The notes below the pieces were generated by a model that had not been told where the DNA came from, did not search any database, and saw only the letters and a list, made by a program, of their open reading frames with translations. Position numbers and translations under genes: made by a program. Of a stretch of DNA of 64,000 nt, positions 26,293-33,629 are shown one piece after another (positions within the stretch are counted from its first letter, which is position 1; each line of letters opens with the position of its first letter). This DNA comes from Bin87 sp965261195 (GTDB lineage Bacteria > Chloroflexota > Dehalococcoidia > Lucifugimonadales > UBA3495), in NCBI GenBank assembly GCA_965261195.1, contig OZ253455.1:1-64000 (forward strand). Reading direction: 5' to 3'.

Positions 26293-26763
26293 CTACGGGT
26301 TTGCGTCGATGACTTCCAGGGCGTTGCGCCGGAACTCCATCGGCCGGATGATGAAAGGAATTTCCTGCTCGGTTCCGCCGGTTCCGTTGACGGTTATGGT
26401 GCCGGCGTTGAAGATCCGAGCAATGATTCCTTGTTCAAGGGCCAGTCCTTCGACGCGGTTGTGGTTCAGTTCTAGGGTTTGGCGCTTGATGAATCCCCGC
26501 TTGGCAATAACCCGCCTTGAAGTGACCGCGAACTCGGTGGTCAGGTAGACAACCAGCGCTCGAATGGTGGGAATTGCGAACAGCAGCAGAATGACCAGCG
26601 CCAGGGAGGCTCCACCGCCGCCGCCGACCCCGGCCCCCACGGCGATGGCGATTATGAAGCCAATGGAAAGCAGGATCGCTGGGCCAACGAAAATGCCCCA
26701 GTGCAGTTTTGCCCGGTGGAGAACCTGCTCCCCGGCCGTCAGGTTGTCGTCTACGTAACTCAT
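26293..26763 (-). CDS. Bacterial PH-domain membrane protein (YdbS/YdbT type)
   Basis: 156 aa, start MSYVDDNLTAGEQVLHRAK. Two transmembrane helices (GIFVGPAILLSIGFIIAIAV; SLALVILLLFAIPTIRALVV) are separated by a Gly-rich loop. The C-terminal bPH_2 domain shows LTTEFAVTSRRVIAKRGFI, LELNHNRVEGLALEQGIIAR and GTITVNGTGG, all typical. Family members are small inner-membrane proteins of poorly known function that expose a PH-like barrel to the cytoplasm. Length and layout are normal for the family. The neighbouring acidic membrane protein may be functionally linked but is not close enough to prove an operon. Confidence 0.85.
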   Translation of the reverse strand: MSYVDDNLTAGEQVLHRAKLHWGIFVGPAILLSIGFIIAIAVGAGVGGGGGASLALVILLLFAIPTIRALVVYLTTEFAVTSRRVIAKRGFIKRQTLELNHNRVEGLALEQGIIARIFNAGTITVNGTGGTEQEIPFIIRPMEFRRNALEVIDANP

Positions 26764-26922
26764 GTGTGCTTCCTCCGTGAGATGGAGTGCCAGCCCAACA
26801 GTGGCCCGGCAACACGTTCGGCGACGCGAACTGGTCGTAGAGGTTTCAGCCTCGCACTGGACTGCGGAATGGTCGCCGAAACAAAATGCAAAAGTCGCCC
26901 GTCAACTGAACGGTGGCGACCA

Positions 26923-27285
26923 TCAAGTTTTGACTTCACGCCGTGCGGACAACACGGCGGTGCGTCGAAAACGACTGGCGTTCCCTGGCAGGATTCGTTT
27001 CCTCCCGGCGCCATGGGCGTAACGCCAGGCTGCGTGCGGCAACCAACGGAGCGTTTCCCACAGGTCGGGGCCACACTCACGAAACGTGGCGTGGTCGCCC
27101 TTGACGGCCGGTTTGAGATGGTCGACGTGCCTGCCGTTCGCGTGGCGCTCTGCGGGGTGCATGTGCGAGACCGCTCCCAGTCGTGACTTCTGGTCGGGGA
27201 AAATCCCGTGTCCCGTGTCGTGTAGCCACTGGAGCAGGCCGTGCTTGCCGGAGCTCGCGGCTTCGTCTACGTGTGTTTTCTGCAT
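26923..27285 (-). CDS. Hypothetical basic protein, 120 aa
   Basis: ATG at 27285 is preceded by GGAG with good spacing. The sequence has HGLLQWLHDTGHGIFPDQK, AERHANGRHVDHLKPAVKG and DLWETLRWLPHAAWRYAHG, with a natural mix of hydrophobic and charged residues. Several His and Trp residues but no clear metal site. I do not recognise a family. The lack of partner genes and competing overlapping frames make it uncertain. Confidence 0.4.
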   Translation of the reverse strand: MQKTHVDEAASSGKHGLLQWLHDTGHGIFPDQKSRLGAVSHMHPAERHANGRHVDHLKPAVKGDHATFRECGPDLWETLRWLPHAAWRYAHGAGRKRILPGNASRFRRTAVLSARREVKT

Positions 27286-27604
27286 TCAGAGATCTCCATG
27301 CGTCGTGTTCGGCGGGGCGATTGCAGAGGTGCTTGAACCGGTTCGGTGCCAGCGTTCCATCGCTGATCGTCCCAGCAGCGTTCGCGACCTGAGGTTTCGG
27401 CCTCTGGTATGTTTGCTCGCCCCCTTGAGACGGTAGTGCGTTTGCCCTACACCGCTGGTATGGATCGAAAGCCGTCGTAGTGTAGTGCGTATTACCTATC
27501 ATCGTCAATTGAACGGTGTCGTATTAATAGTCAGTGGCGTGGCAATTGTTTCTGCTACGTTCGGGACTCGATGAATGGGGCGCAGATAGGGCTCCGATGT
27601 GTAC

Positions 27605-27655
27605 AGGTCAGATTACCCATAGACCGAAACAGGGGCACATATTACGTTTTTCTAG
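27605..27655 (+). promoter_or_regulatory. Conserved upstream region of PAS-LuxR genes
   Basis: GATTACCCATAGACCG, a spacer, then CATATTACGTTTTT. The same arrangement precedes the LuxR relic at 23810-23865. A further ATTACCTAT lies at about 27486. Conservation when the intervening coding region has been lost suggests a promoter or an operator for this regulator family (autoregulation is inference). Confidence 0.4.
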
Positions 27656-27673
27656 TAGTGGCGGCGGCGGCTG

Positions 27674-28577
27674 GTGCTGATTGAAAAAGCCCGTCCACAT
27701 GGGATGGGCCTCGAAAGTAGGATCTCGTCGGCCGACTTGGCCGGGGGGTGGGAGATAACCGAAGTGACGCCGGATGGGCTTTTCAGGCTGTTGTCGTCAG
27801 TGTCGTGCGGGGCGTTCGTGCTGGCCACTGACCAGACGGTGGTTTTCTGGAACCGCCGTGCCCGAGAGATTCTTGGCTACACCCCCGGACCGCGTGGTGG
27901 GCCAGCGTTGTTCTGGTCTTGTTGGCAGTTTGATACCCGTTACCTTAACGGCCGACTGTGCGGAAGGCTGCCTGATGGTACGCAACCTTCGCGCCGGCCT
28001 AGTGCCCGGTCGTGCCAGGTTGCGGATGCGGTGCGCCTCGGGTGAGCGCAAATGGTTGGTCGTGACGCCGATGGTGGTGTCGGGTGTGGAGGATGGTGGG
28101 CCGTTACTCGTGTACCTGTTCGCCGATGAGGGCGAAGAGACGGTGTCTGCGGACGTCGAGCGGCTCGTTGAGTTGGGCGGTGGGGTCGGCCGTGGGTCGG
28201 ATGATCCTTACTATGTGCGTCCAAGCGCTTTCATGGAGGATCCGAGAGTGGCAGCCGACGGATCGGATGATGATGAACGGATGATTGGTAGCGTTAGACC
28301 CGAGCCGAGCGGGGAAGGCGGCGAACCTGATGATGGTGACTCGGCGCTGCGAAACGCTAGGCCTAGGCCGCGTGAGGTGAATTTGACTGAACGGGAGCTG
28401 GAGGTGCTGTCCTACCTGGCGTTGGGTTGGGAGACCAAGTACATCGCTGAGGAGTTGGGCGTGAGCTGGTATACGGCCAGGAACCACATAGAGAACCTGA
28501 GGAAGAAGCTGGGCGCATCCAGCCGTCTGGAGGCCGTCATGGTCGCCATGCGGCTCGGGATACTGCCGTCGGAATGA
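27674..28577 (+). CDS. PAS-LuxR transcriptional regulator (frameshift in a C5 run)
   Basis: The first frame (27674-) encodes SVSCGAFVLATDQTVVFWN and RRAREILGYTP, a PAS start. At C5 (27882-27886) the frame breaks; with one C fewer it continues as DRVVGQRCSGLVGSLIPV, the rest of the PAS domain, an acidic linker and a C-terminal LuxR HTH (LTERELEVLSYLALGWETKY, VSWYTARNHIENLRKKL) ending 28577. The restored protein is ~300 aa. It should bind DNA in response to a ligand or signal sensed by the PAS domain. A decayed sibling lies at 23.8 kb. True frameshift and sequencing error are both possible. Confidence 0.75.
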
Positions 28578-28739
28578 TGGGGTGGACCCGTCGGGTCTCT
28601 TTGTTCCAAGCGGCGGGAGTTGCCGTTCAATCGGGCCCGTAGAACGCCAGAACCGGTCGGTGGTGGGGAAATGCCTAAAGCCGCCTCCGAGGCCGTCTGC
28701 ACGGCCCTGTGGCCAAACTTTGGGATATATGGTACCGGT

Positions 28740-28775
28740 CAACGCCGGCCGCCCCGTTGGTCGGCGGCGGCCGGT
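28740..28775. repeat. GC-rich dispersed near-palindrome
   Basis: GCCGGCCGCCCCGTTGGTCG followed by GCGGCGGCCGG. Similar sequences are found near 4,510, 9,765 and 11,790. It lies after the LuxR gene and may form a hairpin. No gene is supported between 28,578 and 29,098. Confidence 0.4.
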
Positions 28776-29098
28776 GTAGTCGTTAGTCGGCGACAGGTCC
28801 ATTGTACCAATGGCGGGTGAGTCCGCAGGACGGGTTGGTGTCATCAATTCTGGGTGCGTGGCGACCTACCCGTGGTTGGGTTGGTTTGCGCGCGTTACGG
28901 GGCGGTTTCGCGAAGTATGTGAGCCGAAAATCCTGACACTGAACGGGGGCCGGAAACTCGGGTCCTCTGTGTACGGCTTGTACAACGCAGCGTTGGACTG
29001 TACAACGGAGGTTATCCGTCGGCTCAAAGGGGCAACGTGCTGGATGCGGTGGTCAACGTCTGCCGTTGTCGTTTCGGAGCTTATTCTTGGGGGTGAAA

Positions 29099-29587
29099 AT
29101 GGTGAATCCCAGTGCTGAAATGTTCATGGTACGTGCAGGAGAGGATGGCGTCGTGCTGCCGCGCTTTTTGAATAAAGGCGTTGCATACATCGGATGGGGC
29201 GATGTGGGCCCCGTTGTTCCTACCGACAGTAAGGAAGACATCAGGCGGCGTTTGGATAGGATGGATCCCGTGCAAGGGCCTGGCGCGCGTCCAAACATCG
29301 TGGGTATGCTGAAGCGATTCTGTTGCGAGATCAGAGTGGGTGACGTCTTAGTTACGTACGACCCTCGAACGCGGCAATATCACCTGGGCATCGTCACATC
29401 CGATGCTGATATTCGACTGACTGCTTGGCATGATGACCACGTAGAACTGGGCTATGTGCGCTCAGTGGACTGGGTGCAAGTGTTGCGCCGGGATAGTTTG
29501 TCGATGGCAACCCGTAAAGGGCTGAATAGTCAGCTCAGCTGCTACAAGGTGTCTGACGGAGTGAGGCGGGAGTTGCTGGAGGGTTGA
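29099..29587 (+). CDS. Stand-alone Mrr-type N-terminal (recognition-like) domain protein
   Basis: The start at 29099 is preferred (GGGGGTG upstream). The 162-aa product has MFMVRAGEDGVVLPRFLNKG, VAYIGWGDVGPVV, RFCCEIRVGDVLVTYDP, RTRQYHLGIVTSDADI and RSVDWVQVLRRDSLS. This follows the pattern of the N-terminal domain of Mrr-like restriction proteins (ag-x-GG...GWG...R.F...GD.VvtydP..r.Y.lG). The catalytic PD-(D/E)XK domain that normally follows is absent. It could be a regulator or a remnant of a restriction protein. Confidence 0.55.
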   Translation: MVNPSAEMFMVRAGEDGVVLPRFLNKGVAYIGWGDVGPVVPTDSKEDIRRRLDRMDPVQGPGARPNIVGMLKRFCCEIRVGDVLVTYDPRTRQYHLGIVTSDADIRLTAWHDDHVELGYVRSVDWVQVLRRDSLSMATRKGLNSQLSCYKVSDGVRRELLEG

Positions 29588-29589
29588 GC

Positions 29590-29720
29590 TCGTCTGCCGG
29601 TGGTGGGCGGCGGCCGGAGTCGCAAGAGGGCTGAATTGCTGCCGTAGACAGCTCATGGGTGCGGTTCAGGGCCTTTGGAGCATTTGTGCCCTTTCGTTAC
29701 TTGAGGGCGTCCTATGGCCT
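29590..29720. repeat. Dispersed non-coding repeat, copy 6
   Basis: GTGGGCGGCGGCCGGAGTCG, GGGCTGAATTGCTGCCGTAG, GGTGCGGTTCAGGGCCTTT and CGTTACTTGAGGGCGTCC correspond to the copy at 4,510-4,640. Together with the HTH gene and flanks it marks the left edge of the duplicated module. Confidence 0.6.
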
Positions 29721-29786
29721 TTTGGATGCCGGCTGTGGTGGCTGCGACACCGGGCTGGTGGCTCGCAGGCGCTCTTATGCCTTTCG

Positions 29787-30194
29787 CTAGTGCCGTGGCC
29801 GCGTGTCCAAGTCTTCGCAGCCTTGGCACGTATCCCCCAGCTTTCCGTTTGGTAGCAGCATCTTGTCGTTGCCGCACTCACAGGTCCGTTTTAGTATCTC
29901 GAGTCCTCGGTCGAATTCGCGGTTCCGGTTGGTGTCTGGTCTGCAGTGCTCGTTGATCAGGTCTTGGTACCGTTTGGTGAATCTGGCATAGGCGGTTGAC
30001 GGTTGGCCGTCTGCTACATCAGCCCGGCCGTGGCTGATCCAGTTGGAGATGGTGTGGTAGTGGACGGTGCTGCCGTACTGCTCCGCCTTACGGGCGATGT
30101 CTCGGTACGTTCCGTCGCTTTCAGGGATTGCTCTAATTACTGCCACGATGTTTTCGGCGGTGAACAGTCCGACGCCTCGTGTTGTGTTCGGCAT
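29787..30194 (-). CDS. Small HTH protein with C-terminal zinc ribbon (module copy B)
   Basis: 135 aa, ATG at 30194 with GGAG upstream. Same layout as 4702-5115: HTH-like N-terminus (GVGLFTAENIVAVIRAIPES; HTISNWISHGRAD) and a C-terminal CECGNDKM...CQGCE ribbon. Differences are spread along the length, so the duplication is not brand new. A DNA-binding role is inferred. It lies downstream of a complete two-gene unit on the same strand, separated by the shared terminator and repeat. Confidence 0.75.
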   Translation of the reverse strand: MPNTTRGVGLFTAENIVAVIRAIPESDGTYRDIARKAEQYGSTVHYHTISNWISHGRADVADGQPSTAYARFTKRYQDLINEHCRPDTNRNREFDRGLEILKRTCECGNDKMLLPNGKLGDTCQGCEDLDTRPRH

Positions 30195-30351
30195 GGTGGT
30201 CTCCGGTGCTGCTGGAGTTCATCTTCTTCGTGTTGGCGGGTGCGTTCAGGGCGGCGCTGTCGCGCTCTGGGCCCTTGGTGTGCAACTGGTCGGCAACGTG
30301 CTGTGGCAGGCTGTTTGGCCTACTGTGCGGTCCTCTTGGGGCAGCAAAAAA

Positions 30352-30371
30352 GGCGGCTCGATTGAGCCGCC
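30352..30371 (-). terminator. Rho-independent terminator (module copy B)
   Basis: GGCGGCTC and its inverse around a 4-nt loop, with six A residues on the plus side (T-run on the minus transcript). Equivalent of 5283-5304. It should end the transcript of the two-gene unit at 30648-31405. Confidence 0.75.
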
Positions 30372-30394
30372 CATCGTGGGTCGTTTTCGCCCTG

Positions 30395-30565
30395 CCGTCG
30401 GTTAGTGGCGGCTCAGGCACTGTAGAAGGGCTGAATTTCCGTCTGAGGCAGCCACCCAGTTCGTTTGAGGGCTGCTGGGGTATTCCCTGCCCTTTTGGTA
30501 CTTCAGGGCGTCCCAGGGCCGTTTACGGGTAATTCCGGTAGTTTCTATACTTTGCAGGTAGAGCT
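30395..30565. repeat. Dispersed non-coding repeat, copy 7
   Basis: Contains GGGCTGAATTTCCGTCTGAG, the GGGGTATTCCCTGCCC block, CGTTTACGGGTAATTCCGG and TTTCTATACTTTGCAGGTAG; counterpart of 5,335-5,495. It lies between the terminator and the 3' end of the gene at 30648. Confidence 0.6.
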
Positions 30566-30647
30566 TCTTCTGGTCTCGCCGCCAGCGGTCCAGTTCGGTT
30601 ACTGCCGCGCACTTGAAGCCGTCAGCGTGAGCCCGGATGCGTTGGCG

Positions 30648-31028
30648 CTAATCGTCAGCTGGGTTGGCAGGCATCAAGTCGTCCGCCGGCGCTTTCCGGA
30701 GACGGAAACCGACTTCTGGCAGGTAGTCCATCTCAAGGAGTGGACCCTGCTGCGGCTCGAGGGACACCGGTCGTTCAAAATCGTCGTCTACCAGTGCGGT
30801 GTACCAGCCGTCGACGGAGGACTCCAACAACAGGGTCCTAAGGTCGAGGTCGCCGGCGTAAAACCGGCGCAGCGGGTCTGGAGCGACAGTGACCACCAGA
30901 TAGCGGTCGGCGTCGCCTACGGTGTCAATCATGGCGCCGGCGTAGTGGTCGCCGACGGCATCCTGACCAGCGAATACCTGTACGCCGTCGTAATAGACGA
31001 GGGTGTTGGTGTGCTTGATGGTTTTCAT
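30648..31028 (-). CDS. DUF6575-like hypothetical protein (module copy B)
   Basis: 126 aa, start at 31028 (MKTIKHTNTLVYYDG). The ATG overlaps the upstream gene's stop as ATGA, so the longer frame to 31238 is ignored. Sequence features are as in copy A (YYDGVQVFAGQD, PLRRFYAGDLDLRTLLLE, WYTALVDDDFERPV). The partner gene upstream is intact here, so this is the better candidate for a working copy. Pairing and overlap suggest the two products interact; a toxin-antitoxin relation is possible but nothing in the sequence proves it. Confidence 0.7.
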   Translation of the reverse strand: MKTIKHTNTLVYYDGVQVFAGQDAVGDHYAGAMIDTVGDADRYLVVTVAPDPLRRFYAGDLDLRTLLLESSVDGWYTALVDDDFERPVSLEPQQGPLLEMDYLPEVGFRLRKAPADDLMPANPADD

Positions 31029-31405
31029 GTCGTCACCAGGGAGCAGTTTGCCAGTATGTCGTAGTCCGCCAATGGCCACCACGTGCTGTGGTCGGGATCT
31101 TCGCCAGTTTGCATAATCCGCCCGGCGCCGTGGTCCAGTTGGACTTGGCAGAGCATCCTGCCACGCATGGCGCGAAATCCCATTAGCTCCATCGCGGAGT
31201 CTAGGTTGGTACGGACCGACAGCCCGCGGGCTTGGCACTCGGTAATGTTCCTGAAAATCCTATCCGGCCTTTCGGCGAGTTGGGACCGGAAGTCGTCATC
31301 GGTGGGTGGGTTGCTGCGCACCAGACGATAGACGACGCGTGGCGCGTCAATTTCCTCGGCTTCGTCGGGTGGGCATTCGTCCGGGAGAGGTTCACGGTAG
31401 GTCAT
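31025..31405 (-). CDS. Hypothetical 126-aa partner protein (module copy B)
   Basis: Start MTYREPLPDECPPDEAEEID, an acidic N-terminus, then RVVYRLVRSNPPTDDDFRSQ, ERPDRIFRNITECQARGLSV and MRGRMLCQVQLDHGAGRIM, ending NCSLVTT. No recognised family. Its ATGA overlap with the DUF6575-like gene shows translational coupling. In copy A (5961-6192) this gene is truncated and stopped while the downstream gene stays open, so the downstream protein seems to be tolerated alone. Confidence 0.65.
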   Translation of the reverse strand: MTYREPLPDECPPDEAEEIDAPRVVYRLVRSNPPTDDDFRSQLAERPDRIFRNITECQARGLSVRTNLDSAMELMGFRAMRGRMLCQVQLDHGAGRIMQTGEDPDHSTWWPLADYDILANCSLVTT

Positions 31406-31586
31406 GGTAGTGATTGGACAATGGTGGCCTTCAGTCTAGCCCCGTGTCCTAGCCGGCGTCTAGCCGTAGGTGATTCAGTGAGAAAATTGCTAAATCCGGA
31501 ACCCGCCTTAGCGGTTGCTGAAATTGGCCAACTGGATTACGATTTCCACTGGGCCAGCGCAGTTGCATCCCGAGCTCCCAGACGGG

Positions 31587-32282
31587 TTATAGGTTGAGTC
31601 GCATTTGCTTGGGCCCAGCCTGTTCTTCTGGCTTTGCAGACTTTCTCGGGCGTATGCGGCGGAAGTTTGCACTTTGTTCTGACAGAACGTTGGCGAAATC
31701 GCGCATTTTCCGTATGTCGTCCGCATAGACCATTAGCGGATGGTCTCTTTCGACGTGGCCCGTCATGTTTTCTAGTCCCACGCCTGCTTTCTCCGCGCAT
31801 TTCATCAGGAGTGGAACCGCTTCCGGGTGCGCGTAGAAAGCGACCAAAGGGTAGTCTTCGGGGTGCCACCCCCCAAAGGCTCCTGCACTGCAGCTTGTAA
31901 ACGGGGTGCACCCTGTTGCCGAGAGGGCAGCAACCGTTGAGGCCACTCCAACATCAAGCGTTACAACGGCACCAATTTCATCCCAAAGATTTTCTAAGTC
32001 CCAGTCCCAGAGGAATTCTGCGGCGTCTGCGACGACGAACGATCCTATTTCACTCGGTTCGGCGGATTCTTCAATGTGTTTAATGCACCTCTCCTCTATT
32101 TCAATCACGTGTCTAGCGACGGCCCAACTGATGTCTCGCAGGTCGCAGTACAACTGGTTGCCGACAAGGAGGCCAAAGAAGCTGCTATCTTCTTGGTCTT
32201 CCTCGGGTGTGGGCCATGTCAGGCGACTAGGGTCGACCTGCCTTTCTATCTCCACGTCAAATATTTGGTAGTTGAACGTCAT
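31587..32282 (-). CDS. Hypothetical protein at the end of the defence operon, 231 aa
   Basis: The start at 32282 (MTFNYQIFDVEIERQVD) is preferred to the ATG at 32378. The product is acidic with FFGLLVGNQLYCDLRDISWA, EFLWDWDLENLWDEIG, TVAALSATGCTPFTSC, FGGWHPEDYPLVAFYAHPEA and a basic tail (FRRIRPRKSAKP). No known family. It lies 196 bp downstream of the Fe-S nuclease on the same strand. Whether it belongs to the defence unit is open: the gap is larger than the others in the operon. A Cys pair and His could be catalytic or structural. Confidence 0.5.
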   Translation of the reverse strand: MTFNYQIFDVEIERQVDPSRLTWPTPEEDQEDSSFFGLLVGNQLYCDLRDISWAVARHVIEIEERCIKHIEESAEPSEIGSFVVADAAEFLWDWDLENLWDEIGAVVTLDVGVASTVAALSATGCTPFTSCSAGAFGGWHPEDYPLVAFYAHPEAVPLLMKCAEKAGVGLENMTGHVERDHPLMVYADDIRKMRDFANVLSEQSANFRRIRPRKSAKPEEQAGPKQMRLNL

Positions 32283-32477
32283 GGGGACTTGGTGATTGAG
32301 GGGTTTCGCTTTTGATGTGGGATGAAGCAGCGCTGCTTGGTCGCGTTCCAGTTTCGTTCGACAGGAATCCCCAACCAATTAGGTGCGCATACCTCTACCC
32401 GTGAACGTTGCCGATGCCTGCTGCAAGCCCAGAGTAATAGCAACGCTGGCTCGCTGCTCGGGATCAGATGGGACACA

Positions 32478-33629
32478 CTACGTGTCCTCATGCACCTGTT
32501 CCATCTTGTGTACCGTTGTCAATTGAGATTCAGAGTACGGAGCGACGAGTCTTGACCGACGCAGGTTGAAAACACCGGCCAGGTCTCCCGGTTGCAGGTA
32601 CGGTAGGACAGGGTGCCTTTTCCCCGGGGAAAGGCCGGGAATTTTTATGGAGCTGACACCGGTGGTGAGTTCCAACATTATCCTCGAATTGCCGAGTTGT
32701 TTAACGCTTTCGACCGTCCCGATTACGTCCAGAGGCCACCTCTCATTGTCTGACTTTGCGGCTGCTGATCGGTAAGGACCGCAAGCTGGGCGGTATTGGC
32801 AAAAAGCACAGGCTTGTGGGGTAGGATTCGCCAAGATCGCTGGTAATGAATCTCTGGGATGGTTTGAAATCTTTTCGTTGACCAGACGGAGGGATGCCTT
32901 AGCTTCGTTTAGCAAGTTTGAGCAATCGCTCTTTGTGAAAGGGACTTTTTGACTTTCGCCCGTCAATGACACGAGTTCAAGGGATGCTGGCCATTCACCA
33001 AAGGTCTCAGCATAAAGTTGAGCGTACATTTTCAGTTGGGTCTGGTAGGATTCCTTCAGCTGATTCGCGCCTCCAGCGCCGGATTCGAGTATGGCGCCGG
33101 ACTTGTAATCTCGGATGATGACGATGGACCCAGCTTCTCGAACGACAGCGTCGATGGTTCCCCTGACCAGACCATCGGTCGACCGCACTGGAATCTCGTG
33201 TCCGTACCGTGCTGGAGGTATGGACTCCCCGTCGTACCGTGGGACTGACCGGGCTTTGCTCGCAATAACGAGGGCATTGCGCGTCGCACGAATACGCCGC
33301 ACCTCGATGTCAGGGACCGAATTTTCCAAAGGCGCCAAGTGTCGTTCTAACGGAGAGGTATTGATTGCCATGTCTGATTCCGCTACTAACTCCCGCCACC
33401 GGGCGTTAATAGTTACTTCTTCTGCATTGAGCCTGCCTTGTCCCGCTTCGGCAAGTAACCGGTGCGAGATTGTTCCGACGCGCGCCGTTGGCGATGCTGG
33501 CAACAGCGGTGGATTGTGGTTGCGTTGCCACACCACATTTAGAGCGCACTGCCTGATAGCATTGAACGTAGTCGGAGAGATGCTACGCAGGGGCTCGAAG
33601 AAAGCTGGGGGCTCTTTAGTTGCGTTCAC
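32478..33629 (-). CDS. RecB/Cas4-type Fe-S nuclease at the end of the helicase operon
   Basis: GTG at 33629 is chosen because it overlaps the helicase stop as GTGA. The upstream TTG/ATG-like start at 33659 is the alternative. The N-terminus has TTFNAIRQCALNVVWQR (first cluster Cys). The PD-(D/E)XK core is VRGTIDAVV then IVIIRDYKSG, followed by ESYQTQLKMYAQLYAE (QxxxY). The C-terminal cluster is CAFCQYRPACGPYR, completing four Cys as in AddB and Cas4. A beta-rich tail (GNSRIMLELTTGVSSIKIPG) may be an OB-fold. It probably cuts DNA ends or forks unwound by the helicase. Confidence 0.8.
   Translation of the reverse strand: MNATKEPPAFFEPLRSISPTTFNAIRQCALNVVWQRNHNPPLLPASPTARVGTISHRLLAEAGQGRLNAEEVTINARWRELVAESDMAINTSPLERHLAPLENSVPDIEVRRIRATRNALVIASKARSVPRYDGESIPPARYGHEIPVRSTDGLVRGTIDAVVREAGSIVIIRDYKSGAILESGAGGANQLKESYQTQLKMYAQLYAETFGEWPASLELVSLTGESQKVPFTKSDCSNLLNEAKASLRLVNEKISNHPRDSLPAILANPTPQACAFCQYRPACGPYRSAAAKSDNERWPLDVIGTVESVKQLGNSRIMLELTTGVSSIKIPGLSPGKRHPVLPYLQPGDLAGVFNLRRSRLVAPYSESQLTTVHKMEQVHEDT

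Noticed and set aside
28810..29118. 102-codon plus-strand frame before the Mrr-N-like gene
   Set aside because: No ribosome site and no motif; it overlaps the better-supported gene start at 29,099.
3456..30565. Integron attC array or CRISPR array
   Set aside because: No integron integrase and no GTTRRRY core pairs were seen. The repeats are far apart, diverged and without regular spacers.
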